DNA of 62,576 nt, from the NCBI GenBank assembly GCA_035455745.1, contig DATIEP010000084.1, positions 1-62,576 of the forward strand. Direction: 5' to 3'. The number at the start of each line of letters is the position of its first letter. The first letter of the stretch is position 1. Origin of the DNA: JADGGM01 sp027307005 (GTDB taxonomy: Bacteria > Gemmatimonadota > Gemmatimonadetes > Gemmatimonadales > Gemmatimonadaceae). The position numbers were made by a program, and so were the translations under genes. The notes under the pieces were generated by a model. That model did not search any database and was not told the origin of the DNA. It worked only from the letters and a program-made list of their open reading frames with translations. Positions 7,697 to 18,610 of this stretch are shown piece after piece.

Positions 7697-9016
7697 CTAA
7701 CTGCGGCCGCGCACGCCCGGCACGCGCGCGAGGAGCGCATCGCGTGTGTTGCGCGCGGGATCATCGAGCACGTCGTCGAGCAGGCGCTCCAGCACCGCCC
7801 TGATCTCCGGCCCCGCCGCCACGCCGGCCGCGAGCAGGTCATCGCCATCGATCGCAAGATCCCCGATCTCCACCGGATCGCGAAACGCGATGCGCATGGC
7901 GCGCCGGTACGCCGACGCAACCGCCGCGGCGGCCGGCGCCGGCCGACCGAGTGCACGCTCCGCCCCGAAGCGCACCCCGCCCAACCGCCACACCGCTCGC
8001 GCGCGCGTGCGGCCGGTCTTCCCCGCCCAACGGCGCAGCATGGCATCAGGTGGTCCGGCGTCTTCGGTGAGCACGCGCCGCACATCATCGCCGATCGCCG
8101 CCCATCCCCGCAACACCGAGCCGACCCAGGCGATCGTCTTGTTCGGGAACCGCAGGTCTCGCAGCGCACGTTCGGCATCGCGCGGGGCGAGATCCGCCAC
8201 CATGGCGACGATGCGCTGCATTTCACGGTCCGGCCTGGCCTCGTTCCGCGGTGGCGGCAACAGGTCGAGCGACGTCAGCGTCACGTCGGAGATCGCGGCG
8301 AGCGCGGGAACGAGCGCGGCCAGCACGCCGCTTTCGCGCCAGAGCCCGATGGCGCGGCCGGCGTATCGCACCTGCTGCATCGTCTTCTCGATCTCCTGCT
8401 TCACCCGTTCGTGCGACAGCCGCGTCATGAACGGCGACGAGTCGGCCACGGCGCGCCAGGTGCGCGGCTCGATCTCGAAGCCGAACCGCGCCGCGAACCG
8501 GATGGCGCGGAGCGCGCGCAGCCGGTCCTCGCGCATCCGGGCGTCGGGGTCGCCGACGGCGCGCACGACGCGCGCCTCGAGGTCGCGCCGGCCGCCGAAC
8601 GGATCGCGCAGCGCGTCGCCTAACGGATCGTACGCAATGGCGTTGATCGTGAAGTCGCGCCGGGCGAGGTCATCGTCGAGCGACACGCCGAACTCCACCA
8701 CGGCGTGGCGGCCGTCGGTGTGCACATCGCGCCGAAACGTGGTCACTTCGTGCATCACGTTCGCGGCGTCGAGCACGCCGACGGTGCCGAACTCGATCCC
8801 CACCGGCACCGTGCGCCGAAACAGCCGCCGCACGTCCGCGGGCGTGGCCGCGGTGGCGAGATCCCAGTCAAGGTGCGTTTCGCCTAACAATGCGTCGCGC
8901 ACCGCGCCGCCCACGCACCAGGTCTCGAAGCCCGCGCCGGTGAGCACGCGCGCGATCTCGACCACCGTCGCGGGCGGCGCCAACCGCGCCCGGTCGTGCC
9001 CGGCACCGCGCGGCAC
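7697..9016 (-). CDS. cca: CCA tRNA nucleotidyltransferase / poly(A) polymerase family
   Basis: This enzyme adds or repairs the 3' CCA of tRNAs. The nucleotidyltransferase head has CVGGAVRDALLG and the metal-binding pair in DWDLATAATP. RRDFTINAIAYD and the RRDLEARVVRAVGDP element follow, then the helical body with REDRLRALRAIRFAARFGF. The chosen GTG at 9014-9016 lies 5 bases after the asparaginase stop and gives 439 residues; a TTG about 16 codons later is the alternative. It could be a CCA or a poly(A) polymerase form. The stop TAG lies inside a GTTAGGC motif. Confidence 0.9.
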   Translation of the reverse strand: MPRGAGHDRARLAPPATVVEIARVLTGAGFETWCVGGAVRDALLGETHLDWDLATAATPADVRRLFRRTVPVGIEFGTVGVLDAANVMHEVTTFRRDVHTDGRHAVVEFGVSLDDDLARRDFTINAIAYDPLGDALRDPFGGRRDLEARVVRAVGDPDARMREDRLRALRAIRFAARFGFEIEPRTWRAVADSSPFMTRLSHERVKQEIEKTMQQVRYAGRAIGLWRESGVLAALVPALAAISDVTLTSLDLLPPPRNEARPDREMQRIVAMVADLAPRDAERALRDLRFPNKTIAWVGSVLRGWAAIGDDVRRVLTEDAGPPDAMLRRWAGKTGRTRARAVWRLGGVRFGAERALGRPAPAAAAVASAYRRAMRIAFRDPVEIGDLAIDGDDLLAAGVAAGPEIRAVLERLLDDVLDDPARNTRDALLARVPGVRGRS

Positions 9017-9021
9017 TGCGC

Positions 9022-9990
9022 CTAACTCTGAAACAGCGCGCGCACGCCCGCCGGCCCCATGCCGAGTCCTAACGCAAGCATGAGGTCGATGCGCGCCTGC
9101 TGCGGACGGCGCCCCGGCGCCAGAACCGCGCCGGCGTCCTCGAGCCGCCGCGCGCCGCCCGCGTACCCGTACGTCGTGCCCACCCGCCCCCGCTGGGCGC
9201 GTGACGCCACGATCACCGGCTTCCCGTCCGCCACCCACCGCTCGATCCCGGGCACCATCGCCGGCGGCACGTTGCCCCGCCCCATCGCCGCCACCACCAC
9301 CCCGCACGCCGCCGGCCGCGACGCATCCAGCAGCCGCGAGTCCGTGCCCGCCGCCGCGTACACCAGATCCACCGGCGTCGCCGGATTCGCGGGATCGAGC
9401 GGCGGCATCGACGGCACGAGCGCGCGCCGAAAAATGACCTCGCCGTCGTCGACCACCGCCACCGGACCGAGGCCCGGACTCTCGAACGCGTCCAGCAGAT
9501 GCGTGTGCGCCTTCGTCACGTCGAGGCCCGTGAACACCCGCCCCGACATCGTGACCATCGCACCGTAGCCGCAGGCGCCCTCGTTCGCCGCCACGCGGAC
9601 CGCGTCGAGGAGATTCGACGGGCCATCCCAGCCCAGGTCGCTCGCCGTGCGCATTGCACCGGTGAACACGATGGGCTTGTCCGGCGCCAGCGAACGCGCG
9701 GCGAAATACGCGCTCTCTTCCATCGAATCGGTGCCGTGCGTCACGACCACACCCTGCACCTCGCTCCGCGACAGGTGCTCGCGAATGCGCCGCCGGAGCG
9801 ACCACATCCGCTCGATGGTCATGTGCGGTCCGGGAAACGCGCCCCACTCCTCGATCTCGACGTCCGCTACTTCCTCGATGCCCCGCGTGGCCGCCAGGAT
9901 TTCACGGCCCGACAACGCCGGCACGGCGCCCTGCGCCGCCGGATCGTGCCGCATCGAGATGGTGCCGCCCGTGAACAGGATGACGATCAT
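9022..9990 (-). CDS. L-asparaginase (type I-like)
   Basis: This 322-residue enzyme hydrolyses asparagine to aspartate and ammonia. The first threonine motif TGGTIS is at residues 8-13, and the second, VVTHGTDSMEESA, at about 82. SSNL-like and KxH-like segments (GPSNLLDAVRVAAN, DVTKAHTH) follow. There is no signal peptide, so it should be cytoplasmic. It sits between the SDR gene and cca without an obvious metabolic link. Its TAG stop is embedded in GTTAGGC. Confidence 0.9.
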   Translation of the reverse strand: MIVILFTGGTISMRHDPAAQGAVPALSGREILAATRGIEEVADVEIEEWGAFPGPHMTIERMWSLRRRIREHLSRSEVQGVVVTHGTDSMEESAYFAARSLAPDKPIVFTGAMRTASDLGWDGPSNLLDAVRVAANEGACGYGAMVTMSGRVFTGLDVTKAHTHLLDAFESPGLGPVAVVDDGEVIFRRALVPSMPPLDPANPATPVDLVYAAAGTDSRLLDASRPAACGVVVAAMGRGNVPPAMVPGIERWVADGKPVIVASRAQRGRVGTTYGYAGGARRLEDAGAVLAPGRRPQQARIDLMLALGLGMGPAGVRALFQS

Positions 9991-10018
9991 GCGCCGGCGC
10001 CCGTGCCTAACGGACGCG

Positions 10019-10774
10019 TCATCCGCACAACACGCTCCCGCCGTTCACGTTCAGGATTTCACCGGTGACGTGCCGCGCCGAATCGGAGCATAGAAACACG
10101 ATCGGTCCCGCGATGTCGCGCGCCGTGGCCACGCGGCCGAGCGGGATGCCCGACGCGATGCGCTCCCGGCCGCCGCGCGCGAACGGCTCGGCGCACATCT
10201 CGGTATCCACCCACCCGGGCGCGACGCTGTTCACCGTCACGTCGCGCGACGCAAGCTCCACCGCGAGCGATTTCACGAGCGAGATCATCGCGCCCTTGGC
10301 GGTCGCGTAGTCCGCATGGTACGCTTCGCCCCGCTGCCCGGCCGTGCTCGACACGAGCACGATGCGGCCGCCGTTGGACACGTGCCGCGCCGCCAGCCGC
10401 GTCGTATAGAACATCGCGAGGATGTTCTGCTCCATCGTGCGCGTCCACCGCGCGTCATCCATCGCGCTGAGCGCCGTCGCCTCCACGGGCCAGATGCCCG
10501 CGTTGCCGACGAAGATGTCGATGCCGCCGAATTCGCGCGCCGTACGATCGAACAGCGACTCGGCGCCGGCGCTCGTCGAGATGTCGGCCGCCACCGAGAA
10601 CGCCCGCACCCCGCGCCCCGCCATCTGCCTAACGACATCGGCTGCATCCGCCTCGCGGCTCCGGTAGCCGATGCCGACGTCGGCGCCGCACTCGGCCAGC
10701 AGCAGCGCCGTCGCCGCGCCGATGCCGCGCGAGCCGCCCGTCACCAGCGCGCGCCGTCCGCGCAGCGAGATCAT
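10019..10774 (-). CDS. SDR-family oxidoreductase, 3-oxoacyl-ACP reductase-like
   Basis: This is a classical short-chain dehydrogenase of 251 residues. It has the cofactor motif GGSRGIGAATALL at about 12, NAG at about 90 (VGNAGIW), catalytic Ser in VLVSSTAG, and YATAKGA with the YxxxK pair. The fold resembles FabG, but this gene is not in a fatty-acid operon. The start ATG overlaps the gmhA stop as ATGA, suggesting a link to sugar or surface-glycan metabolism, so the substrate is uncertain. Confidence 0.85.
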   Translation of the reverse strand: MISLRGRRALVTGGSRGIGAATALLLAECGADVGIGYRSREADAADVVRQMAGRGVRAFSVAADISTSAGAESLFDRTAREFGGIDIFVGNAGIWPVEATALSAMDDARWTRTMEQNILAMFYTTRLAARHVSNGGRIVLVSSTAGQRGEAYHADYATAKGAMISLVKSLAVELASRDVTVNSVAPGWVDTEMCAEPFARGGRERIASGIPLGRVATARDIAGPIVFLCSDSARHVTGEILNVNGGSVLCG

Positions 10775-11355
10775 AGATCGCGCTCCACCAGCGCGCAGAT
10801 CGCGTGCTCGATGCAGAGATGGAGCTCCTGCGCGCGGTCGGTGCGCGAGACGGGCACCACGACCGCGTGATCGGCGAGCGCGCGCAGCGGGCCGCCGTCG
10901 CCGGCCGTGTACGCCAGCACCGGCACGCCCCGCGCGCGCGCCGCGCGCGCCGCCGCCAGCACGTTAGGCGAACGCCCGCTCGTCGAATGAATCACCAGCA
11001 GGTCGCCGGGACGGGCCAGCGCCTCGATCTGCCGCGCGAACACCTGCTCGAAGCCGAGGTCGTTGCCCGACGCCGTCAGGATCGACGTATCGGTGGTCAA
11101 CGCCACCGCCGCGCAGGCGCGCCGCGTGCGCTGGTACCGCACGACGTACTCGGCCGCGAGATGCTGCGCGTCCGCCGCGCTGCCGCCGTTGCCGCAGAAG
11201 AAGAGCGTGCCGCCGGACCGAACCGTGCTCCCGACCATGGCCGCCGCGCGCAGAATATCTGCCTCGAGCGCATCGGCGGTGTGCGCCGCGGCGGCCGACA
11301 GCTCTCGCAAGGCCGCGACGAGCGTGGCGGAATCGTCCGGGCGCGTGGCGCTCAT
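10771..11355 (-). CDS. gmhA: Phosphoheptose isomerase (SIS domain)
   Basis: GmhA converts sedoheptulose 7-phosphate to heptose 7-phosphate, the first step to ADP- or GDP-heptose for LPS core or glycans. The 194-residue protein shows the family signature FFCGNGGSAADAQHLAAEYV, then ALTTDTSILTASGND and IHSTSGRSPNV. The ATG at 11353-11355 overlaps the preceding stop as ATGA; the open frame runs far upstream but that part overlaps another gene. A plain SIS-domain isomerase is the alternative, but the signature fits GmhA well. Confidence 0.9.
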   Translation of the reverse strand: MSATRPDDSATLVAALRELSAAAAHTADALEADILRAAAMVGSTVRSGGTLFFCGNGGSAADAQHLAAEYVVRYQRTRRACAAVALTTDTSILTASGNDLGFEQVFARQIEALARPGDLLVIHSTSGRSPNVLAAARAARARGVPVLAYTAGDGGPLRALADHAVVVPVSRTDRAQELHLCIEHAICALVERDL

Positions 11356-12110
11356 TTGCGGCCGAACAGCATCTGCCGCAGCCGGCCGAGCATCCCCGGC
11401 TCGGCGTGCGGCACCGGGGCCACGGGGATCATCGGCTCGCCGTTGAGCAGCCGCAGCGCGTTCGTATGCGTCAGCAGCCGCGCCTGCTCGACTGCGCCTA
11501 ACTCCGTTAGCCAGTCGCGGGCCGAGGCCAGCGAACGGGCGTCGCCGTGATTGTCGCTGGCGATGCAGTCCACCAATCCCTCCTCGAGCATCTGTCGCGC
11601 CAGCCGGCAGCTCGACGACGTGCCGAACAGCATGATCGCATCCAGCTGGATCACCGCGCCCACATCGCGCCATTCGTACACCTGCTCGATGGTCGCACCG
11701 TAGTATCGCTCCGGATGCGCCAGCACCGGAATCACGCCGCTCATCCGGATGCGCAGCAGCTCGTGCGACGCGCCCGGCGGCACGTTCATGCGCGGGAACT
11801 CGACTAACACCGCGTCCGATCCGCCAAGGTGCAATCCCGGCGCGCGAAGATCCATGCCCGGCGCATCGAGCATGATCTCCCAGCCCTGGAGCAGCTCGGG
11901 CTTGGTCGGCGCGTGCCCGGCGAGACGCGCCAGAATCGATGCATACTTTTCGACCGGCGCGCGCATCGCGTCGGTCGCAAGCAGGTGCGGCGTGCAGACC
12001 AGCACATCCACGCCGTCGCGCCCGAAGCGGTCCAGCACCGGAAGTGAAGCCTGTATCGATGGCGAGCCGTCGTCCACACCCGGGAGCAGGTGTGTGTGTA
12101 TGTCGATCAC
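11352..12110 (-). CDS. PHP-domain protein, CpsB/YwqE-type tyrosine-protein phosphatase
   Basis: This 252-residue protein has metal-binding motifs of the bacterial PHP tyrosine phosphatases: DIHTHLLPGVDDGS at the N-terminus, CTPHLLAT, VLAHPERY and CIASDNHGDAR. Such enzymes dephosphorylate BY-kinases that control polysaccharide export. No kinase gene is in the window. The start GTG at 12108-12110 forms a GTGA overlap with the pcrB-like gene, and the stop overlaps gmhA. This supports a glycan-related role, though that is inference. Confidence 0.85.
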   Translation of the reverse strand: MIDIHTHLLPGVDDGSPSIQASLPVLDRFGRDGVDVLVCTPHLLATDAMRAPVEKYASILARLAGHAPTKPELLQGWEIMLDAPGMDLRAPGLHLGGSDAVLVEFPRMNVPPGASHELLRIRMSGVIPVLAHPERYYGATIEQVYEWRDVGAVIQLDAIMLFGTSSSCRLARQMLEEGLVDCIASDNHGDARSLASARDWLTELGAVEQARLLTHTNALRLLNGEPMIPVAPVPHAEPGMLGRLRQMLFGRK

Positions 12111-12835
12111 GACTGCGCCGCGTTGACGAGGGTCCCCACCTCGCGCCCGCCGCTCTGCTCGAACAACGTCCCCACGACGACGAAGTCGGCGCCGGCATCG
12201 CGAGCGCTGCGCACGTGCTCGGTGGTGCGGATGCCGCCGCCGACGAACAGCGGTCCGCGCGACACCCCGCGCGCCGCGCTGACGAGTGCCGCACCGACCG
12301 GACGCCGCGCCCCGCTCCCCGCGTCGAGATACGTCGCGCGCATTCCCATGCGGGCCGCCGCACTGACGTGCGCGTACACGAATTCCGGTTTGTCGGCCGG
12401 CAGCGGACGTGTCTGGCTGGTCGCTTCCACCGCGGTCACGCAGCCGCCGTCCACGAGACAATACGCTGTGGCGATCGATTCCACTTCGGGATGACGATCG
12501 AAGAACGGAACCGCACGCACGTGCTCCTCGATCAGATACTGCGCGTTGCGTCCCGACACGAGCGAGAGCATGAGGACACCGTCGACGCCCGGCACGAGAT
12601 CCGACGCGGCCGCCGGGAACAGGACCAACGGAATGTCGGGCGCGGAGGACCGGAGCGCGCGCACGGTGGCCGTGGCGTCGGCGCCTTGCCCGAAGCTGGT
12701 GCCGACGAGGAGCACCGCGACGCCCTCTCCGGCCGCACGCACCCCCAATGCGCGGGCAGCGTCGGGCGACGTACGTGCGGGATCGACCAGCACCGCCAGG
12801 CCGCTCGTTTCGGTGAGGCGGTCGAGAAGCGTCAC
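12107..12835 (-). CDS. Geranylgeranylglyceryl/heptaprenylglyceryl phosphate synthase (PcrB/GGGPS family)
   Basis: Enzymes of this TIM-barrel family join a prenyl diphosphate to sn-glycerol-1-phosphate through an ether bond. The 242-residue protein shows LVDPART at the first strand, the LMLSLVSGRNAQYLI helix, TAYCLVDGG, and the phosphate-binding loops GGGIRT and VVVGTLFEQ near the C-terminus. Prenyl length and product are not predictable here. The gene is coupled by GTGA overlaps to both neighbours. It is notable in a diderm bacterium because the family is best known from archaeal lipids and Firmicutes PcrB. Confidence 0.85.
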   Translation of the reverse strand: MTLLDRLTETSGLAVLVDPARTSPDAARALGVRAAGEGVAVLLVGTSFGQGADATATVRALRSSAPDIPLVLFPAAASDLVPGVDGVLMLSLVSGRNAQYLIEEHVRAVPFFDRHPEVESIATAYCLVDGGCVTAVEATSQTRPLPADKPEFVYAHVSAAARMGMRATYLDAGSGARRPVGAALVSAARGVSRGPLFVGGGIRTTEHVRSARDAGADFVVVGTLFEQSGGREVGTLVNAAQS

Positions 12836-13157
12836 GCCGCGCCTCCGGCGGTGTCGGCGAGCCGCGACAACCGGCGCACCGCCTGGGCGGCGCGCTCGCC
12901 TAACGCTTCCGGCGCATCGGCCGCGGCCTCGAACGCGTAGGTGACGAGGGCATCGGCGGCGAGGAGCACCACGGCGTGCGGGCGCGTCCGGCAGCCGGCC
13001 GCGAGCGCCTCGGCGAGCAGCGACTCGGCGGCCGCCAGCGAGGCCTCGCGCACGGTGGACACGTCCGCTCCCAACGCAGGGCCGAGCGCCCGTCTGAGCT
13101 CGGTCGCCAGCGCGGGCGGCGGCACGGGTTCCCGGGTGTCCAGCCAGTCCCCGACCG

Positions 13158-13161
<4 letters not shown>
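12832..13161 (-). CDS. Hypothetical protein, 109 aa
   Basis: An unrecognised small protein, rich in Ala, Leu and Arg and probably all-helical, with no membrane segment or signal peptide. Its ATG (13159-13161) overlaps the alaS stop (ATGA), and its own stop overlaps the GGGPS-family start (GTGA). It is therefore positioned for coupled translation between the two. It looks genuinely coding because both junctions are exact overlaps and no other frame fits. Confidence 0.72.
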
Positions 13162-15911
<2,750 letters not shown>

Positions 15912-15919
15912 AACGCAAC

Positions 15920-15949
15920 AATATACTCGTACAGAAGGCGTACGAGTCA
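15920..15949 (-). promoter_or_regulatory. alaS promoter with 8-bp inverted repeat
   Basis: A minus-strand -10 TATATT (15920-15925) lies just upstream of the ATG, with a weak -35 TGACTC at 15944-15949 (18-base spacer). Between them is a perfect inverted repeat: ACTCGTAC (15925-15932) and GTACGAGT (15940-15947), with a 7-base centre. Its placement across the spacer is that of an operator. E. coli AlaRS represses its own gene by binding a palindrome at the promoter, so autoregulation is a possible reading. Confidence 0.5.
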
Positions 15950-16019
15950 GTAGGGTGAAGCCGCGACACGCACTGCGCCACTGTCCGAATCCGCAGAGCG
16001 ACGGAGCCCTGCAGGCGAC

Positions 16020-16682
16020 TCAGTGAACGAGCCGGTCGACCGCTGCGCGAACGTCGTCGAGCTCGTACCCACGACGCGCCAGAAACGCGTACAGCCGGCG
16101 ACGTTGCACATCCGCCGGGAGGTCGCGCAGCGATCGCATCTTCCGCTCGGCAACTCTGCCGCACGCCTGAGCTTCGTCGACGCCGTCATCGGTCACGATT
16201 TCATCGATCGCGGCGTCGGCGACGTCGCGCACCACACCGCGGCGCGCAAGCTCCGCCTGCATGCGGCGTCGCGACAAGCCGCCCGCGAGCTTGGTGCGCG
16301 CGAACTGCCGCGCGAACGACGCATCGTCCAGGAAGCCCTGTTCCGTAAGGCGGGCAACAGCCGCTTTCGCAAGGACCGGCGGCTCACCCTTTTTCACCAA
16401 CAACCGCTCCAACTCCCGCGACGCACGCGCATGCGCAGCCAACAACGTCACGGCGCGATCGTAGGTGTGCAGCGCCTGCACCTCCTGCGTGATCGCGGCG
16501 ACGACACGATCGGTAACTTGCGCGCCAACGTGGATGTCGAGACGCTCGATCGCATCGAGCGACAGATCGCCCACCACAGCGCCGTCCACCGCGATGCTGT
16601 ACCGGCCGCTCACGCTCTCGCTCCGATCGGCGCGCGCGCCGGCCCAACGCGTGCTCGACGTGACGGCAGTTATGACAGGCAC
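16020..16682 (-). CDS. recX: Regulatory protein RecX
   Basis: RecX binds RecA filaments and modulates their growth. The C-terminal two thirds show repeated three-helix RecX motifs: LLVKKGEPPVLAKAAVARL, then QGFLDDASFARQFAR and GLSRRRMQAELARRGV. I chose the GTG at 16680-16682 (220 residues) because GAGGTG lies 6 bases before it; a GTG nine bases upstream is possible. It follows recA, separated by a terminator-like hairpin. It ends about 110 bases from the alaS start. Confidence 0.85.
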   Translation of the reverse strand: MPVITAVTSSTRWAGARADRSESVSGRYSIAVDGAVVGDLSLDAIERLDIHVGAQVTDRVVAAITQEVQALHTYDRAVTLLAAHARASRELERLLVKKGEPPVLAKAAVARLTEQGFLDDASFARQFARTKLAGGLSRRRMQAELARRGVVRDVADAAIDEIVTDDGVDEAQACGRVAERKMRSLRDLPADVQRRRLYAFLARRGYELDDVRAAVDRLVH

Positions 16683-16710
16683 GGACGACACCTCGATCCA
16701 CGATCCGCCA

Positions 16711-16790
16711 AAAGAAAATGCCGAGGGAGGAAATCGCGAGATTGGAGTAATTTCCGGGTACCCCGCATCTCGGCGTTCCACCCCCTCGGC
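16711..16790 (-). terminator. recA terminator, between recA and recX
   Basis: On the minus strand, GCCGAGGG and CCCTCGGC (plus-strand arms at 16720-16727 and 16783-16790) bracket an inner helix formed by GGAAAT/ATTTCC. They are followed by ATTTTCTTTT. It lies after the recA stop and just before recX, so recX would be expressed by read-through, as described for E. coli recA-recX. Confidence 0.6.
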
Positions 16791-16813
16791 ACTTTCCGAG
16801 TGATGTGTGCGCG

Positions 16814-17857
16814 TCACTCCTCGACCAGATCGCCCTCCGCACCCGTTACTAACCGAATGCCGAGTACTCCTTTCACCTTCTCCTCGATCTCGGCGAGCAT
16901 CGCGGGGTTGTCCTTCAAGAACAATTTCGCGTTCTCGCGTCCCTGGCCAATACGCTGCGCGTTGTAGCTGTACCACGCGCCTGACTTCTCGATGATGCCG
17001 GACTCCGCGCCAATGTCGACGAGCAGCGACGTATGGCTGATGCCCTCCGCATACATGATGTCGAACTCGGCTTGCTTGAACGGCGGCGCCACTTTGTTCT
17101 TCACCACCTTCACCCGCACGTGCGAGCCAATGACATCCTCTTTCTCTTTGACCGGTCCGATCCGGCGAATGTCGAGACGCACCGAGGCGTAAAACTTGAG
17201 CGCCTTGCCACCAGTCGTCGTCTCGGGGTTGCCGAACATCACGCCGATCTTCTCACGCAACTGATTGATGAAGATGACCGACGTCTTCGAGCGCGCGATT
17301 GCACCAGTCAGCTTCCGCAACGCCTGACTCATGAGGCGAGCTTGCAGGCCAACGTGCGAGTCCCCCATCTCCCCCTCGATCTCCGCTTTCGGCACCAGCG
17401 CCGCCACCGAGTCGATCACCACCACATCCACCGCACCCGAGCGCACGAGGATCTCGCAGATTTCCAACGCCTGCTCACCCGTATCCGGCTGCGAGACCAA
17501 CAGATTCTCGACATCCACACCCAACTTCGACGCGTAGTCCGTGTCTAACGCATGCTCCGCATCGATGTACGCGGCGACGCCGCCGGCTCGCTGTGCGTTC
17601 GCCACCACATGAAGACACAACGTGGTCTTACCGCTCGACTCGGGACCGTAAATCTCCGTGACACGGCCGCGCGGAATACCGCCCACGCCAATGGCCGCGT
17701 CCAGATTGATGGCCCCCGTTGGAATCGCTTCCACACGCACTCGAGCGCTGTCCGATCCCATCTTCATGATGGACCCTTTTCCACAGCTTTTCTCGATCTG
17801 CGCGATGGCCAGATTCAACGCCTTCTTCTTCTCATCTTGCAGAGTAGAAACCGCCAT
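16814..17857 (-). CDS. recA: Recombinase RecA
   Basis: RecA drives homologous recombination and SOS induction. At 347 residues it is full length. It has Walker A GPESSGKTT, the L1/L2 DNA-binding region around GDSHVGLQARLMSQALRKL and NQLREKIGVMFGNPETTTGG, and an acidic C-terminal tail ending DLVEE. The ATG start is supported by the conserved early segment KKKALNLAIAQIEKSCGKGSIM. Upstream is a consensus-like promoter with an inverted repeat at the predicted transcription start; downstream is a terminator before recX. Confidence 0.98.
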   Translation of the reverse strand: MAVSTLQDEKKKALNLAIAQIEKSCGKGSIMKMGSDSARVRVEAIPTGAINLDAAIGVGGIPRGRVTEIYGPESSGKTTLCLHVVANAQRAGGVAAYIDAEHALDTDYASKLGVDVENLLVSQPDTGEQALEICEILVRSGAVDVVVIDSVAALVPKAEIEGEMGDSHVGLQARLMSQALRKLTGAIARSKTSVIFINQLREKIGVMFGNPETTTGGKALKFYASVRLDIRRIGPVKEKEDVIGSHVRVKVVKNKVAPPFKQAEFDIMYAEGISHTSLLVDIGAESGIIEKSGAWYSYNAQRIGQGRENAKLFLKDNPAMLAEIEEKVKGVLGIRLVTGAEGDLVEE

Positions 17858-17936
17858 TCTCGTGTGTCCCGGTGAGAGATGGTGAGCCTGCTGGTTGATC
17901 TGGCCGGCTCTCGAATGTACCCGAAATGCTCGGGGA

Positions 17937-17979
17937 TTCGCATACCGAACAAACTACGAAGGGACGGCCAGAACGTCAA
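17937..17979 (-). promoter_or_regulatory. recA promoter with candidate SOS operator
   Basis: The minus strand reads TTGACG (17974-17979), a 17-base spacer, then TAGTTT (17951-17956). Immediately after the -10 is the inverted repeat TTCG-GTATG-CGAA (17937-17949), covering the predicted start site. Position and symmetry suit a LexA-type repressor. The sequence is not the E. coli or Bacillus box, and lexA itself is not in the window. Confidence 0.55.
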
Positions 17980-17985
17980 GTTTGT

Positions 17986-18345
17986 CTACGCAACTGAAAA
18001 CGCGTTCTGCACATGTCGGATCCGCACCCGCCCACCGTCGATGAGCACCCCGATGACATCGAACCGATAGCTGTCCGTGGGATTGCCGAACCGGTCTACC
18101 CACACGTGCGCCGATCGGATGAGCTCGCGCCTCTTTCGCCAATCGACTGCCTCCACCGGATCACCGAACCCGCTGCCCCGTCTCGCCTTCACCTCCACGA
18201 ACACCACCACGCCGCCTCGCCGCGCCACGAGGTCGAGATCGCGATGTCCATTGCGAAAGCGTCGATCGAGGAGTGTCCAGCCCAGTTGAGCGAGCCAACG
18301 GGCCGCGTACGCTTCGCCGGCGAGTCCCAATGCCTGTGTCGACAT
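17986..18345 (-). CDS. YraN family protein (UPF0102, endonuclease-like fold)
   Basis: This 119-residue protein matches the YraN/UPF0102 family. It opens with GLAGEAYAARWLAQLGW, followed by the nuclease-like core FRNGHRDLDLVARRGGVVVFVEVKARRG (D and ExK residues) and GDPVEAVDWRKRRELIRSA. The fold resembles Holliday-junction resolvases, but the function is not established. It lies 128 bases upstream of recA; the recA promoter falls in that gap, so the two may be separate units. Confidence 0.88.
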   Translation of the reverse strand: MSTQALGLAGEAYAARWLAQLGWTLLDRRFRNGHRDLDLVARRGGVVVFVEVKARRGSGFGDPVEAVDWRKRRELIRSAHVWVDRFGNPTDSYRFDVIGVLIDGGRVRIRHVQNAFSVA

Positions 18346-18465
18346 GGGCGCGAATCTAGAATGGCTCGCGCCGAATGCAGGCGCAAAACACAGCGCGCCG
18401 GCGCAAAATCATGCCGCTGGAGCACCACCGCGCGACAGCCCTGGCTCCCGGCACCCCAGTCGTCC

Positions 18466-18610
18466 GCAGTTTCCGTTCGTGTCCGCGCCCTGTCCGCCTT
18501 CACCGGTCCGCAGTTTCCGTTCGCGTCCGCGCCCTGTCCGCCTTACCGTTCGTGTCCGCGCCCCGTCCGCCTTCACCGCCTTACCGTTCGTGTCCGCGCA
18601 GTGTCCGCTC
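18466..18610 (-). repeat. GGCGGACA-family repeats after (and into) the 18573 gene
   Basis: On the minus strand the unit GGCGGACAGGGCGCGGACACGAACGG recurs about three times, with variants joined by AAACTGCGGACCGGTG-like linkers. All copies have the same orientation as the gene to their right. The array overlaps the last 11 or so codons of that gene and fills most of 18466-18572. The rest of the 18346-18572 gap shows no gene. Confidence 0.88.

Noticed and set aside
9059..9568. Plus-strand gene opposite the asparaginase
   Set aside because: It is a shadow frame; the asparaginase motifs TGGTI and HGTDS are on the other strand.
10771..12363. A 530-residue fusion protein containing GmhA
   Set aside because: The upstream part is an out-of-frame shadow of the CpsB-like gene; gmhA has its own ATGA start.
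15912..15960. T-box riboswitch for alaS
   Set aside because: The leader is too short and no T-box sequence or stem I pattern is present.
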